Below, piece by piece: positions 1 through 7,363 of a stretch of 14,578 bases of DNA. Below the pieces are notes generated by a model, which made no database searches, was not told the origin of the DNA, and was given only the letters and a program-made list of their open reading frames with translations. The stretch is from the NCBI GenBank assembly GCA_036732755.1, contig DAINBU010000118.1, forward strand, positions 1-14,578, read 5' to 3'. Positions within the stretch are counted from its first letter, which is position 1; each line of letters begins with the position of its first letter. The translations under genes were made by a program, and so were the position numbers. This DNA is from DASRRB01 sp036732755 (lineage in GTDB: Bacteria > Planctomycetota > B15-G4 > SIAN01).

Positions 1-1267
1 CGCTCGTCAGCACGGCGGCGTGGAGCGGCGCGAAGAGCTCGCGCGCGAGGATCGCCCCCGGCTCGACCGGCGCGGTGCAGAGCGCGACGTCGCCGCTCGG
101 CTCGTTGCGCTCGGCGAAGACGACGAGGTCGTCGGTCGCGCGCGCGGCCCCCTCCTTCAGCGACGCGTCGAGGATCGCGCCGATCGATTCGGCCGCCGCG
201 CCGGCCGCGGTCGCGCGCGCCACGAGCTCCGCCGCGGCCCCCTCGTCGGGGCCGTGCTTCGCGGCCGCGACGAGGCGGTCGTGCGCCTCGTGCAGCAGGA
301 GCGGCAGCGTCGCCGGCAGCCGCGTACCCGGCTCGAGCGCGGCGACCGTCCGCGTCCCGATCCAGCCCGCGGCCGCCTCGAAGAGCTCGATCGCGGCGCC
401 GCGGCAGCGCGACAGCACGTGCTCGAGGTCGTCCCGCGCGTCTCCACGCACTCCGGTCTCGACCGCGCGCGCCGCCGCGCGCAGCAGGCCGAGCACGGAC
501 GCGCGGGAAAACCTGCCGCCGAGGTGGTCGGCCGCGACCTCCTCGAGGTGGTGCGCCTCGTCGACGATCAGCAGCGAGTAGGGCGGCAGCACCGCGCCGC
601 CCGCGCGCTTGAGCTTCAGGTCCTCGAGCAGCAGCGCGTGGTTCACGACCAGGACGCCCGCCTCGCGCGCGCGCCGCTTCGCCTCCTGCCAGACGCACGA
701 GTGGAAGTGGGGCGAGCGGCTCTGCAGGCAGTTTCCTCGTTCGGCGCGTACCGCCGCCCACACCTCCGCGCGCGGCTCGAAGCCGAGGTCGGCGCGCGTG
801 CCGACGCGCGAGCGCGCCGACCACTCGACCACCTCGGCGAGCTGCGCGCCCGATCCGGCACCCTCGAAGAGGAGGTCGTTCCGGTGGAGCGCGAGCTCGG
901 CGCGGCGCCGGCAGACGTAGTTCTCGCGCCCCTGCACCAGGACCGCCTCGAGCGGGACGCCGAGCAGCTCGCGCAGGCGCGGCAGGTCGCGCCCGACCAG
1001 CTGCTCTTGCAGAGTGCGCGTCCAGGTCGAGATGACCACGCGCCGCTCCGGCAGCTCGGCGTGCAGCAGCGCCGGCAGCAGGTAGGCGAAGGTCTTTCCC
1101 GTACCCGTCCCCGCCTCGACCAGCAGGCGGCCGCCTTGGACGAACAGCTCGTCGATCGCCTCGGCCATCGCGGCCTGGCTCGGCCGCTCCTCGAATCCCT
1201 CGAAGCGGGTCGCCAGGGCGCCGCCGCTCCCGAAGAGCTCGGCCATGCGCGATCGATCGCTCGGCAT
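1..1267 (-). CDS. dinG: DinG-family ATP-dependent DNA helicase (5' part, runs off the window)
   Basis: Superfamily 2 (XPD/DinG-like) 5'-3' DNA helicase, expected to act in DNA repair or at replication/transcription conflicts. About 422 residues are visible. The Walker A motif EAGTGTGKT is at residues 51-59, the helicase II motif VDEAHHLEE starts near residue 235, and the VLTS that opens the family's motif IV lies at the window edge, so the C-terminal helicase half is missing. The iron-sulfur domain is recognisable: C119, C180 and C191 fit E. coli DinG C120, C194 and C205, but the third ligand position (C199 in E. coli) is Ser185 here. Two in-frame ATGs, at 1267 and 1246, are possible; neither has a strong ribosome binding site. 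The gene is divergent from the lipoprotein gene. YoaA-type paralogues are the main alternative name. Confidence 0.9.
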   Translation of the reverse strand, partial: MPSDRSRMAELFGSGGALATRFEGFEERPSQAAMAEAIDELFVQGGRLLVEAGTGTGKTFAYLLPALLHAELPERRVVISTWTRTLQEQLVGRDLPRLRELLGVPLEAVLVQGRENYVCRRRAELALHRNDLLFEGAGSGAQLAEVVEWSARSRVGTRADLGFEPRAEVWAAVRAERGNCLQSRSPHFHSCVWQEAKRRAREAGVLVVNHALLLEDLKLKRAGGAVLPPYSLLIVDEAHHLEEVAADHLGGRFSRASVLGLLRAAARAVETGVRGDARDDLEHVLSRCRGAAIELFEAAAGWIGTRTVAALEPGTRLPATLPLLLHEAHDRLVAAAKHGPDEGAAAELVARATAAGAAAESIGAILDASLKEGAARATDDLVVFAERNEPSGDVALCTAPVEPGAILARELFAPLHAAVLTS

Positions 1268-1278
1268 CGCCGATGATG

Positions 1279-1307
1279 TTGCCCGCGCCGGGAGCGCGGC
1301 CTAGCAT
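1279..1307 (+). promoter_or_regulatory. candidate sigma-70-type promoter for the lipoprotein gene
   Basis: TTGCCC (1279-1284), a 17-base spacer and TAGCAT (1302-1307) match the -35/-10 pattern at 4 of 6 positions each, with ideal spacing. The predicted start of transcription near 1314 leaves a leader of about 45 bases before the ATG at 1359. It lies in the 91-base divergent gap between the helicase and lipoprotein genes. In GC-rich DNA such a match can arise by chance. Confidence 0.35.
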
Positions 1308-1358
1308 CCTCCGCCTCCCGATTCGGGAAGGATCGCGGGAAGGCGCCGGGAGCCTCGC

Positions 1359-1865
1359 ATGAAAGGGTTCGGATTCGCGGTGCTGCTGGGCCTCCTCGCC
1401 TGCTCGAGCGAGCCGGAGCAGGAGCCCGCGCCCGCCAAGGTCGAGCCGCCGCTGCGCGCCCAGCCGTGGGAGCGCGACCCGTACACGCGCACGTCGGAGG
1501 TCTTGATCGACGGCGCGCTCGTCGGCTACGTCGTCGAGTACCAGGCGATCCCCGCGGGCGCCTCCGCCGACCGCTCGTTCCCGACCGGGACCTGGCGGAT
1601 CCAGGACCTGCGCTTCGAGGACGTCGGCTACGTCACGAAGAACGGCGACGTGCGCCGCTACGTGAAGGGCGGCGCGAGCGAATCGCTCGGAGTCTGGCGG
1701 CTCGAAGAGGGGCTGCGCCGCTTCTACGGCTCGTCGAGCCGCACCGTGCTCCGCGAGCTCCAGCCCGCGCCGCCGCCCAAGCCGCTCGCCGCCGAAAAGG
1801 ACGCGGGCGACGCGGAGAAGACCGAAGAGGGGCAGGACGCCGGCACGGGGACCGGCAAGAACTAG
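1359..1865 (+). CDS. small predicted lipoprotein of unknown function
   Basis: Product of 168 residues. Residues 1-14 form a type II signal peptide (Lys2, hydrophobic core) ending in the lipobox LLAC with Cys15 as the lipidated residue, so the mature protein should sit on a membrane facing the periplasm. Ser16-Ser17 follow the Cys, and the acidic/Pro-rich linker after it is typical of lipoproteins. The folded part is about residues 35-130 and contains repeated Gly-Tyr-Val elements (GYVVEY, GYVTK) that look beta-rich. The last 35 residues or so are a charged low-complexity tail (Glu, Asp, Lys, Gly). A GGGAG run about 7 bases before the ATG can serve as ribosome binding site. I do not recognise a family. 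Its 3' end converges on the HAMP-like gene. Confidence 0.75.
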   Translation: MKGFGFAVLLGLLACSSEPEQEPAPAKVEPPLRAQPWERDPYTRTSEVLIDGALVGYVVEYQAIPAGASADRSFPTGTWRIQDLRFEDVGYVTKNGDVRRYVKGGASESLGVWRLEEGLRRFYGSSSRTVLRELQPAPPPKPLAAEKDAGDAEKTEEGQDAGTGTGKN

Positions 1866-1884
1866 GCGGAACGGCGGAGCGGCG

Positions 1885-1907
1885 AAAAACGCTGTCCCGC
1901 GTCAGCG
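1885..1907 (-). terminator. candidate intrinsic terminator of the HAMP-like gene
   Basis: Read on the minus strand: CGCTG, an 8-base loop, CAGCG, then TTTTT. A flanking G-U pair lengthens the stem to 6 pairs. The stem overlaps the stop codon at 1902-1904. It lies in the 36-base convergent gap with the lipoprotein gene; on the plus strand the hairpin has no T-run, so it should act mainly on the minus-strand transcript. Confidence 0.45.
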
Positions 1908-2594
1908 CGTCGCGCTCTCGAGCGCCGCGGCCGCCTCGACGATCGGTTCGCCCGGCGCGCCGTCGCCCTCGAGCGGCCGGCACTGCGGCGCCGCGGAGAC
2001 CAGCTCGAAGCGCGCGAGACGCTTCGCCATCTCGTCGAGCGCCGCGAGCGCAGCCGTGGTCGCCTCGCCCTGCGGCGCGTCCTGCAGCGCTTCTCGCGTG
2101 CGTGCCGAGGCCTCCGTGCTCAGGCGCTTCAGGTCGCGCACGCCGTCGTGCAGCACGATCAGCGCCTTGTCGAACTCCGCGGCCGTGTCGCGCAGGTAGT
2201 CGCCGCGGCGCGTCGTGACGCCGCGCGGGAGGCGCAGCTTCGCGAGGTCGCGCAGCACCGCCTTGAAGCGGAAGTTCGGGCCGGCGATGCGGAACGTCTC
2301 GATCACGCCGTGCGCGAAGAGGCAGAGGAAGGTGCAGAGGAGCGGCGCGAGGATCAGCCGCAGCAGCACCTCGACGCGGAACGCCGTCTCCGTCAGCGCC
2401 CAGTCGGGCGCGTCGCTCATCAGCGTGAACGCCACCGGCGCCACGACCGAGATGAGCAGGAAGACCAGCAGGTAGAAGAACAGCACGACTCCGAGCCGGG
2501 AGATGAAGCGCAGCTGGAACTCCCGGTCGATCAGCACCTTCGAACGCTTCTGCTGCTGGATCGGCTGGGTCGGCTGGGTCGTCATGTCTGCCAT
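1902..2594 (-). CDS. two-TM membrane protein with a HAMP-like linker, no output domain
   Basis: Product of 230 residues. After a Gln/Thr/Pro-rich cytoplasmic N-terminus comes LIDREFQLRF (21-30), a phrase type I know from small membrane proteins annotated as HAMP-domain or signal proteins. Transmembrane helices are about 33-56 and 75-97, separated by a short external loop of about 20 residues. The segment 98-150 (IAGPNFRF ... GDYLRDTAAEFDKAL) has the pattern of a HAMP linker, followed by a likely coiled coil to about residue 185 and a disordered Ala/Glu tail. No kinase, methyl-accepting or cyclase domain follows. The start at 2594 is supported by GGGGGAG seven bases upstream. It lies downstream of the ligase gene on the same strand with a 112-base gap. 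Role unknown: a transmembrane signal adaptor is plausible but inferred. Confidence 0.7.
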   Translation of the reverse strand: MADMTTQPTQPIQQQKRSKVLIDREFQLRFISRLGVVLFFYLLVFLLISVVAPVAFTLMSDAPDWALTETAFRVEVLLRLILAPLLCTFLCLFAHGVIETFRIAGPNFRFKAVLRDLAKLRLPRGVTTRRGDYLRDTAAEFDKALIVLHDGVRDLKRLSTEASARTREALQDAPQGEATTAALAALDEMAKRLARFELVSAAPQCRPLEGDGAPGEPIVEAAAALESATR

Positions 2595-2656
2595 CGGCGC
2601 GCTCCCCCGAAATGGGTTCCGACCGCCTCATCGGCAGGGAACGGGGGCGACCCTGA

Positions 2657-2696
2657 GGCCGGTCCGGCCCGGGGCCCTTTCCCCCGGGAATTCCCG
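2657..2696. repeat. pair of short palindromes in the gap between ligase and HAMP-like genes
   Basis: GGCCGGTCCGGCC (2657-2669) has 6-base arms around a central base, and CGGGAATTCCCG (2685-2696) is a perfect 12-base palindrome. Between them is a GGGGCCC run. They sit in the 112-base gap upstream of the HAMP-like gene. Neither has a T-run, so a terminator is not supported; operator-like sites are possible but unproven, and chance palindromes are common at this GC content. Confidence 0.3.
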
Positions 2697-2706
2697 CGCG
2701 CCGCGC

Positions 2707-4053
2707 TCAGCGCCAGGCGGCGAGCGCCGGCACTTCGAGCCGCTCCTCGCTCTCGGCGGCGACGGCGATCCCGGCGTCGCGCCGCGCGAGCTCAGCGCGC
2801 GTGATCGAGAGCAGGATCGCGGAGAGGGCGATCAGCTCGTAGAGCAGGTCGAAGTGGGCGCGGTTCAGGAAGTTCGCGCCGAACATGAAGCTCACGAGGC
2901 TCACCTCGATCATGTCGGCGTAGTTGCGCATCTCCTGGAACTCGGGGCCGGCGCGCGCGCGGTCGATCAGCTGGCGCGTCTTTCGGAGCGAGAGGATCGC
3001 CGTCACCAGCATCGCGAGGAAGCAGATCAGCGCCGGCGTGCCGAGCTCGGCCCACACCTGCACATAGGTGTTGTGCGCGACGCGGACGCTCTCGATCTGG
3101 TCGCTCGACTCGGTGATCTCGGGGTCGTACTTCCTGAAGTTGGGGAGGAAGCCCTCGAAGCCGACGCCGAAGAGCGGATGGTCGCCGACCATGCGCATGC
3201 CGACCTTCCAGGCGTGGAGGCGCCCGGCGGCCGAGCCCTCCTTCTTCGGGTCCTCGAGCGTCTTCAGGCGCGCGACCACGTCGCTCGGCAGCGCGAAGAG
3301 CAGCACGCCGCCGAGGCCGAGCGCGACCAGCCACGGCACGACGCTCTTGCGGAGCTTCAGCAGGATCAGCAGTCCGACCAGGCACGTGGTGAGGAAGCCG
3401 CCGCGCGAGAGCGTGCAGACCACGGTGACGGCGGTGAGCGCGACTGCAACCATGCAGAGGCGGCGTTGCCAGCGCTTCTCCAGGCTGCGGCCCAGATAGA
3501 AGAGCAGCGGGATGTTCATCGCCATCGCGAGGCAGAGGTCGTTGTTGTCGAGCATCATCCCGCCGGGGCCCTGCAGGATGCGGCCGCCGCGCAGCACGCC
3601 GTGCAGGCCGAACTTGACCCCGTAGAAGCCGAGGCTCAGCGCGATCGTCCAGAGCAGCAGCCGCAGGCGCTTCCTGTCGTCGACCAGCCCGCACGTGAAG
3701 AAGGCGACGAAGAAGACCTTCATCAGGTCGAACCACTTGCTGAACGAGCGGTTCCCCGGGTGGCGTTCGTTGATCAGGAGGGAGATGGTGAGGCAGGCCG
3801 CGAAGATCGCGAGCCACTTCATCGGCTTCGACCAGCGCGTGAAGCGGCGCCCGTCGAAGAAGAACCAGCCGACGTACATGAGGATCGCGGCGAAGAGCGA
3901 GAAGCGGATCTGCTTCGCGAACCCCCAGCAGAGGTCCTGGGGCCGCATGTAGGCCAGCCACGTGAAGAGCAGCAGCCCGAAGAGCGGGCGGATGAAGGCG
4001 TAGGGCAGGCACGCCAGCACGGTCAGCGTGACGACGACGTCGCGGTAGCTCAT
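2707..4053 (-). CDS. O-antigen ligase/Wzy-like O-glycosylation ligase (exosortase A-associated type)
   Basis: Polytopic inner-membrane protein of 448 residues, in the O-antigen ligase/polymerase superfamily. The N-terminus (MSYRDVVVTL ... RPLFGLLLFTWLAYMRPQDL) matches the DUF5935 module typical of the putative O-glycosylation ligase of exosortase A systems. The Wzy_C-like core follows: SRGG at 216-219 opens the conserved membrane segment, and the large external loop carries GRLHAW (Arg278), GVGFEGF and AHNTYVQVWAELG (His327), the usual catalytic-loop landmarks. About 10-12 membrane helices. Such enzymes transfer lipid-linked glycan to an acceptor at the outer face of the membrane. The start at 4053 was chosen because family members begin with M-x-RD; an in-frame ATG at 4134 would add 27 untypical residues. 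No exosortase or PEP-CTERM protein is in the window, so substrate and acceptor are unknown. Confidence 0.88.
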   Translation of the reverse strand: MSYRDVVVTLTVLACLPYAFIRPLFGLLLFTWLAYMRPQDLCWGFAKQIRFSLFAAILMYVGWFFFDGRRFTRWSKPMKWLAIFAACLTISLLINERHPGNRSFSKWFDLMKVFFVAFFTCGLVDDRKRLRLLLWTIALSLGFYGVKFGLHGVLRGGRILQGPGGMMLDNNDLCLAMAMNIPLLFYLGRSLEKRWQRRLCMVAVALTAVTVVCTLSRGGFLTTCLVGLLILLKLRKSVVPWLVALGLGGVLLFALPSDVVARLKTLEDPKKEGSAAGRLHAWKVGMRMVGDHPLFGVGFEGFLPNFRKYDPEITESSDQIESVRVAHNTYVQVWAELGTPALICFLAMLVTAILSLRKTRQLIDRARAGPEFQEMRNYADMIEVSLVSFMFGANFLNRAHFDLLYELIALSAILLSITRAELARRDAGIAVAAESEERLEVPALAAWR

Positions 4054-4178
4054 CGGGCGGAAGAACCCGCAGGGGGAGCGCGCATCATGCGCCGGCGCGG
4101 CGCCACGCCCAAGGAAAGGTGCACGGGACGGCATCGGCCGCGGGGCGCGCTCGACTGTGGCGGGCTCGACGGCGGCAG

Positions 4179-4184
4179 TAGCAT
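4179..4184 (+). promoter_or_regulatory. candidate -10 box for a leaderless KaiC-like transcript
   Basis: TAGCAT ends 6 bases before the ATG at 4191. If it is a -10 box, transcription would begin at or next to the start codon, giving a leaderless mRNA. No good -35 box is seen 17-18 bases upstream and there is no clear Shine-Dalgarno sequence. The same TAGCAT hexamer is the proposed -10 of the lipoprotein gene. The rest of the 137-base divergent gap (4054-4190) shows nothing I can support. Confidence 0.3.
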
Positions 4185-4190
4185 CCCGCC

Positions 4191-5768
4191 ATGAGCGCCT
4201 ACGACCGGCTCCCGACCGACATCGACGGCCTCGACCTGCTGCTCGACGGCGGCCTGCGCTTCCCGCGCGGCGGCTCGGTCTTCATGGTGATCCTCGGGGG
4301 GCCGGGCAGCGGCAAGACCCACGTCGCGCTCGAGATCGCGACGCGGACGCTCGCCCGGATCGAGGGGAACGGCGGCAGCCACGTCTACTACAGCCTCGAC
4401 CAGTCGCCGGCGGAGCTGCACGCCAAGCTGCGCGAGGACTTCGGCTTCTTCCAGATCCCGGGCGAGTGGGGCCGCATCGTCGGCTCGCTCGAGAACCCCG
4501 ACCACTCGGCGCTGGTGCAGTCGTTCCGGCCGGCGCGCGCCGCCTCCGACGAGCACTACCTCGTGCTGGCGTCGCTGCGCGAGCAGCCGAAGGACCTGGT
4601 GACGCGCAGCTCCGCGCTCTTCGAGCGGCTCGACGCCGACCTCTCCGCCCTGACGCACGCCGCCGCGACCGTCGGCACCCGCCTCAAGCCCCGCCTCGTC
4701 GCCATCGACAACATCTCGGTCTCCTCGCTCGACGACGGCAGGACGGTCCGCTCCGCGCTGCACCAGATCCGCGACCACCTCGCCGCCCGCAACCTCCACG
4801 GCGTCTTCGTGATCGAGACGCCCGGCGGGAGCGGCGACCAGGCGACCTTCACCGCCGCCGAGTACGCGGCCGACGTGATCGTCCAGCTCGGGTACCACGC
4901 TTTCGGCGACCAGTTCAAGGAGCGCTCGATCGAGATCACGAAGGCGCGCCACCAGTTCTACTACCGCGGCACGCACCACTTCTCGATCGTCGGTCGCAAC
5001 GAAGGGCGGCTGCGCGGCGCGCGCGGGCAGCGGCCGCCCGGCATCCACGTCTATCCGTCGGTGCCGACGCTCCTCTCCCACCTCGCCTACCGCGACGGCG
5101 GCGCGCCCGCTCCGGCGACCAGCGTCCCGTTCGGGCTGGCCGACCTCTCGATCCCGGCCGGTTCGGTGAGCGGGTTGGTCGGCCTGCCGCGCCGCGTGAC
5201 GACGGCGCACTGGCTCGCGCTGCGCTTCCTGCTCGCCGAGGCGGGCGACGGGCTGCTCGTCTCGTTCCGGGAGAGCGAGGCCGACCTGCGCGCCCTCGCG
5301 CGCCGCTGGTTCCCCGCGGCCGAGTCGGAGCGGCTCCACGTGCTCTCCTTCGCGCCCGAGTACCTCTCGACCGGCAAGTTCCTGAAGGACGTGCACGACG
5401 GCGTCGAGGCGCTGCGCGCGCAAGGGCGTCACGTCCGGCGCGCCGCGCTGTGGGGGCTCGGCCACCTGCGCTGGGCGTTCCCTCTGCTCTACGACGCGCG
5501 CATGCTGCTGCCGTGGATGGCGGCGTTCTTCCGGCAGGAGCGCATCACGTCGCTCTTCGTCGAGGCGGCCAAGCCGGCGAACGCCGGCGCGACCGCGACG
5601 GCCGACGTCGTGGCGGGCGGCGAGACGGCGGTCGCGACGACGGTCGACCACCTGCTCGAGATCGCCGAGCGGCCGGACGGCGGCTGCGACCTCGCGCTGG
5701 TCCGCTCGCTCAGCGCGCGCACGACCTCGCGCGGCGGACGCATCGCGATCCCGACGCCGCCGGAGTGA
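4191..5768 (+). CDS. KaiC-like RecA-fold ATPase with a degenerate second domain
   Basis: Product of 525 residues with the two-domain plan of KaiC. Domain 1 (about 8-275): Walker A GGPGSGKT at 36-43, Walker B-like PRLVAIDNIS with Asp173, and a KaiC-like K-x-R segment near 251-265 (KARHQFYYRGTHHFSI). At the catalytic Glu pair position it reads SLDQS (68-72), so an Asp replaces a Glu. Domain 2 (about 312-510) keeps the fold signature (LSIPAGSVSGLVG, then LVSFRES, later ITSLFVEA), but its P-loop reads GLPRRVTT (331-338), lacking the Gly and Lys of GxxGxGKT, so it should not bind ATP normally. KaiC relatives outside cyanobacteria often serve signalling or complex assembly. Proposed leaderless start. 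Neighbours on both sides are minus-strand membrane glycan genes; a functional link is unproven. Confidence 0.85.
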   Translation: MSAYDRLPTDIDGLDLLLDGGLRFPRGGSVFMVILGGPGSGKTHVALEIATRTLARIEGNGGSHVYYSLDQSPAELHAKLREDFGFFQIPGEWGRIVGSLENPDHSALVQSFRPARAASDEHYLVLASLREQPKDLVTRSSALFERLDADLSALTHAAATVGTRLKPRLVAIDNISVSSLDDGRTVRSALHQIRDHLAARNLHGVFVIETPGGSGDQATFTAAEYAADVIVQLGYHAFGDQFKERSIEITKARHQFYYRGTHHFSIVGRNEGRLRGARGQRPPGIHVYPSVPTLLSHLAYRDGGAPAPATSVPFGLADLSIPAGSVSGLVGLPRRVTTAHWLALRFLLAEAGDGLLVSFRESEADLRALARRWFPAAESERLHVLSFAPEYLSTGKFLKDVHDGVEALRAQGRHVRRAALWGLGHLRWAFPLLYDARMLLPWMAAFFRQERITSLFVEAAKPANAGATATADVVAGGETAVATTVDHLLEIAERPDGGCDLALVRSLSARTTSRGGRIAIPTPPE

Positions 5769-5792
5769 CGGCGCGCGCGCGTCAGCGCGCCG
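5769..5792. terminator. GC hairpin in the convergent gap, possible two-way terminator
   Basis: CGGCGCGC (5769-5776) pairs perfectly with GCGCGCCG (5785-5792) around an 8-base loop that contains the stop codon of the minus-strand gene. It fills the 13-base gap between the converging KaiC-like and glycosyltransferase genes. No T-run follows on either strand, so intrinsic termination is only suggested by position. Confidence 0.3.
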
Positions 5793-7344
5793 GCGGGTCG
5801 CCCGTCCAGCGCGCCGCGCGCTTCGGCTCGACCAGGAAGACGCGCAGCTGGTTCTGGTGGTAGTCGAGGCGCGGCATCCCGATCTGCGCCTGCAGCCGCC
5901 CCTCGCGCCACGCCCACTCCTGGAAGCGGCGCGTCTCCGCGCTCTGGTCCTCGAAGGTGGCCGGCACGACGACCCACAGGCGCGGGCAGCTGCTCCACAT
6001 GCGGTCGTGCTTCGCGACGTCCTCGGGAATCGGCGGCGGCGGCGCCTCGAGCAGGAGGTCGTCGGAGAAGGTCTCCGGCAGGTAGCGGCGCATCAGGCGG
6101 TGCGTGTCGGAGACGATCCCGTCGCCCGGCTCGAGGCGCGCCGCGACCCAGTCGGCGGCCTGCCCCATGTCGGGCCGGTCGCCGTCGAAGTAGTTCGAGA
6201 CGACGCCCGGCGCGAACGGCGCGAGCGCGGCGAGCGGCACCAGGAAGCTGCCGGCGTGGTGCGCGGCGACGCGCCCGGCGAGGTCGGAGACGAGCAGCCC
6301 CGCCGGCAGCAGCGCCAGCGGGAGGAGCGCCATCAGGTAGCGCTCGTCGACGCTCTTGTGGAGCGCCGCCATCACGGTCAGTCCCGCGAGCGGGACCGCG
6401 ACCGCGGCGGCCACGTGGACGCCGAGCGCGCGGTCGCGCCGCCAGAGGAGCAAGAGCCCGAGCAGCGCGAGCGCGCCGATCATGGGGCCGACGTTGTAGC
6501 CGATGCCGCGCAGCAGGCCGGCGACCGACGACTCCGCCGCGTCCTGCGCGATGAAGCGGTAGACGAGCACCTTGTTGACCAGGTCGCTGCGCACGATCGC
6601 CGGGATCGCGAGGAGCAGGAGCAGCCCGAGCGGGCCGGCGAGCCCGCGCCAGCGCGCGAGCCCCGACAAGCGCTCGAACGCTGGCCGCTCGTCGGCGGCC
6701 GGCGGCGGGACGGCGGCGCGCCGCCGCACCAGCAGCGCCACCGCCGCGACGCCCGCGAGATGGCCGTCGAGCAGCAGCAGCGCCGTCGGGTGCGTCAGCA
6801 CCGCGAGCAGGAACCACGCGGCCGCAAGCAGGCTCGCGCGCAGGTCGGCGTCGCGCCACGCGCGGACCATCCCGAACGCGGCCGGCGTCGCGAGCGCGAG
6901 CAGCAGCGTGTAGAAGCGCGCGAACTGCGAGAAGAAGAGGAGCCACGGCGAGAAGGTGACGATCGCCGCCATCACGTGGCGCGCGCGCCGGTCGACGAGG
7001 CCGCGCGGCCCGACGTAGATCGCCGCCGCGGCCGCCGCGCCCGCGAGCGCCGGCACGATGCGCAGCCACCACTGCATCTGCCGCGGGTCGGGGCGGGCGA
7101 CGTCGACGAAGCCGCCGACCTCGAGCGCGCCGCGCTCCAGCAGGAAGAAGAGCGGGTAGAGCAGCTGGTTCGGGCGCAGGTGGGTCGTCCCCCACCGCAG
7201 CGCGTCGTCGAGGCTGTAGTCCTCGTCGCCCCACAGGCTGAAGCGGCCGAGGAAAAGGAGCCGCAGCGCGAGCGCGAGCGCGAACCACGAGAGCGCCGCA
7301 CGCCATTCCGAACCGCGCGTCGGACCATCCGGCCGCTCAGCCAT
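5782..7344 (-). CDS. GT-C-type membrane glycosyltransferase (GT39/ArnT-like)
   Basis: Product of 520 residues, an integral membrane enzyme expected to move a sugar from a polyprenyl-phosphate donor to an acceptor outside the cytoplasmic membrane. After TM1 (about 16-33) comes the acidic motif LWGDEDYS (37-44), matching the catalytic Asp/Glu position in the first external loop of GT-C enzymes. Ten or so hydrophobic helices follow up to about residue 375, including a loop with DERYLMALLPLALLP, the usual late membrane motif of this class. A soluble C-terminal part (about 390-520) is extracytoplasmic by topology. The ATG at 7344 precedes a short hydrophilic N-terminus; longer in-frame starts run into the neighbouring gene. 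No Shine-Dalgarno; a TACGCT box lies 6 bases upstream. The sugar and acceptor cannot be told from sequence. Confidence 0.8.
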   Translation of the reverse strand: MAERPDGPTRGSEWRAALSWFALALALRLLFLGRFSLWGDEDYSLDDALRWGTTHLRPNQLLYPLFFLLERGALEVGGFVDVARPDPRQMQWWLRIVPALAGAAAAAAIYVGPRGLVDRRARHVMAAIVTFSPWLLFFSQFARFYTLLLALATPAAFGMVRAWRDADLRASLLAAAWFLLAVLTHPTALLLLDGHLAGVAAVALLVRRRAAVPPPAADERPAFERLSGLARWRGLAGPLGLLLLLAIPAIVRSDLVNKVLVYRFIAQDAAESSVAGLLRGIGYNVGPMIGALALLGLLLLWRRDRALGVHVAAAVAVPLAGLTVMAALHKSVDERYLMALLPLALLPAGLLVSDLAGRVAAHHAGSFLVPLAALAPFAPGVVSNYFDGDRPDMGQAADWVAARLEPGDGIVSDTHRLMRRYLPETFSDDLLLEAPPPPIPEDVAKHDRMWSSCPRLWVVVPATFEDQSAETRRFQEWAWREGRLQAQIGMPRLDYHQNQLRVFLVEPKRAARWTGDPPAR

Positions 7345-7346
7345 CC

Positions 7347-7359
7347 CGGTAGCGTACCG
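7347..7359. promoter_or_regulatory. palindrome between divergent starts, possible back-to-back -10 boxes
   Basis: CGGTA-GCG-TACCG is a perfect 5-base inverted repeat at the centre of the 19-base gap between the start codons at 7344 (minus) and 7364 (plus). On the plus strand it contains TAGCGT, 8 bases before the ATG at 7364; on the minus strand it contains TACGCT, 6 bases before the ATG at 7344. Both fit TANNNT boxes of leaderless promoters, and neither gene has a Shine-Dalgarno sequence. An operator is an alternative. Confidence 0.35.
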
Positions 7360-7363
7360 TCCC

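Noticed and set aside
20..1276. Long plus-strand open frame of 418 codons
   Set aside because: Arg/Ala-rich low-complexity translation with no motif; the minus strand over the same bases encodes a helicase with Walker A, DEAH and Fe-S motifs.
4054..4134. N-terminal extension of the ligase to the ATG at 4134
   Set aside because: The 27 added residues are not hydrophobic and not typical; family members start at the M-x-RD position found at 4053.
2503..4194. Long plus-strand open frame opposite the ligase gene
   Set aside because: The translation is His/Glu/Arg/Asp-rich antisense composition; the minus strand gives a clear polytopic membrane protein with family motifs.
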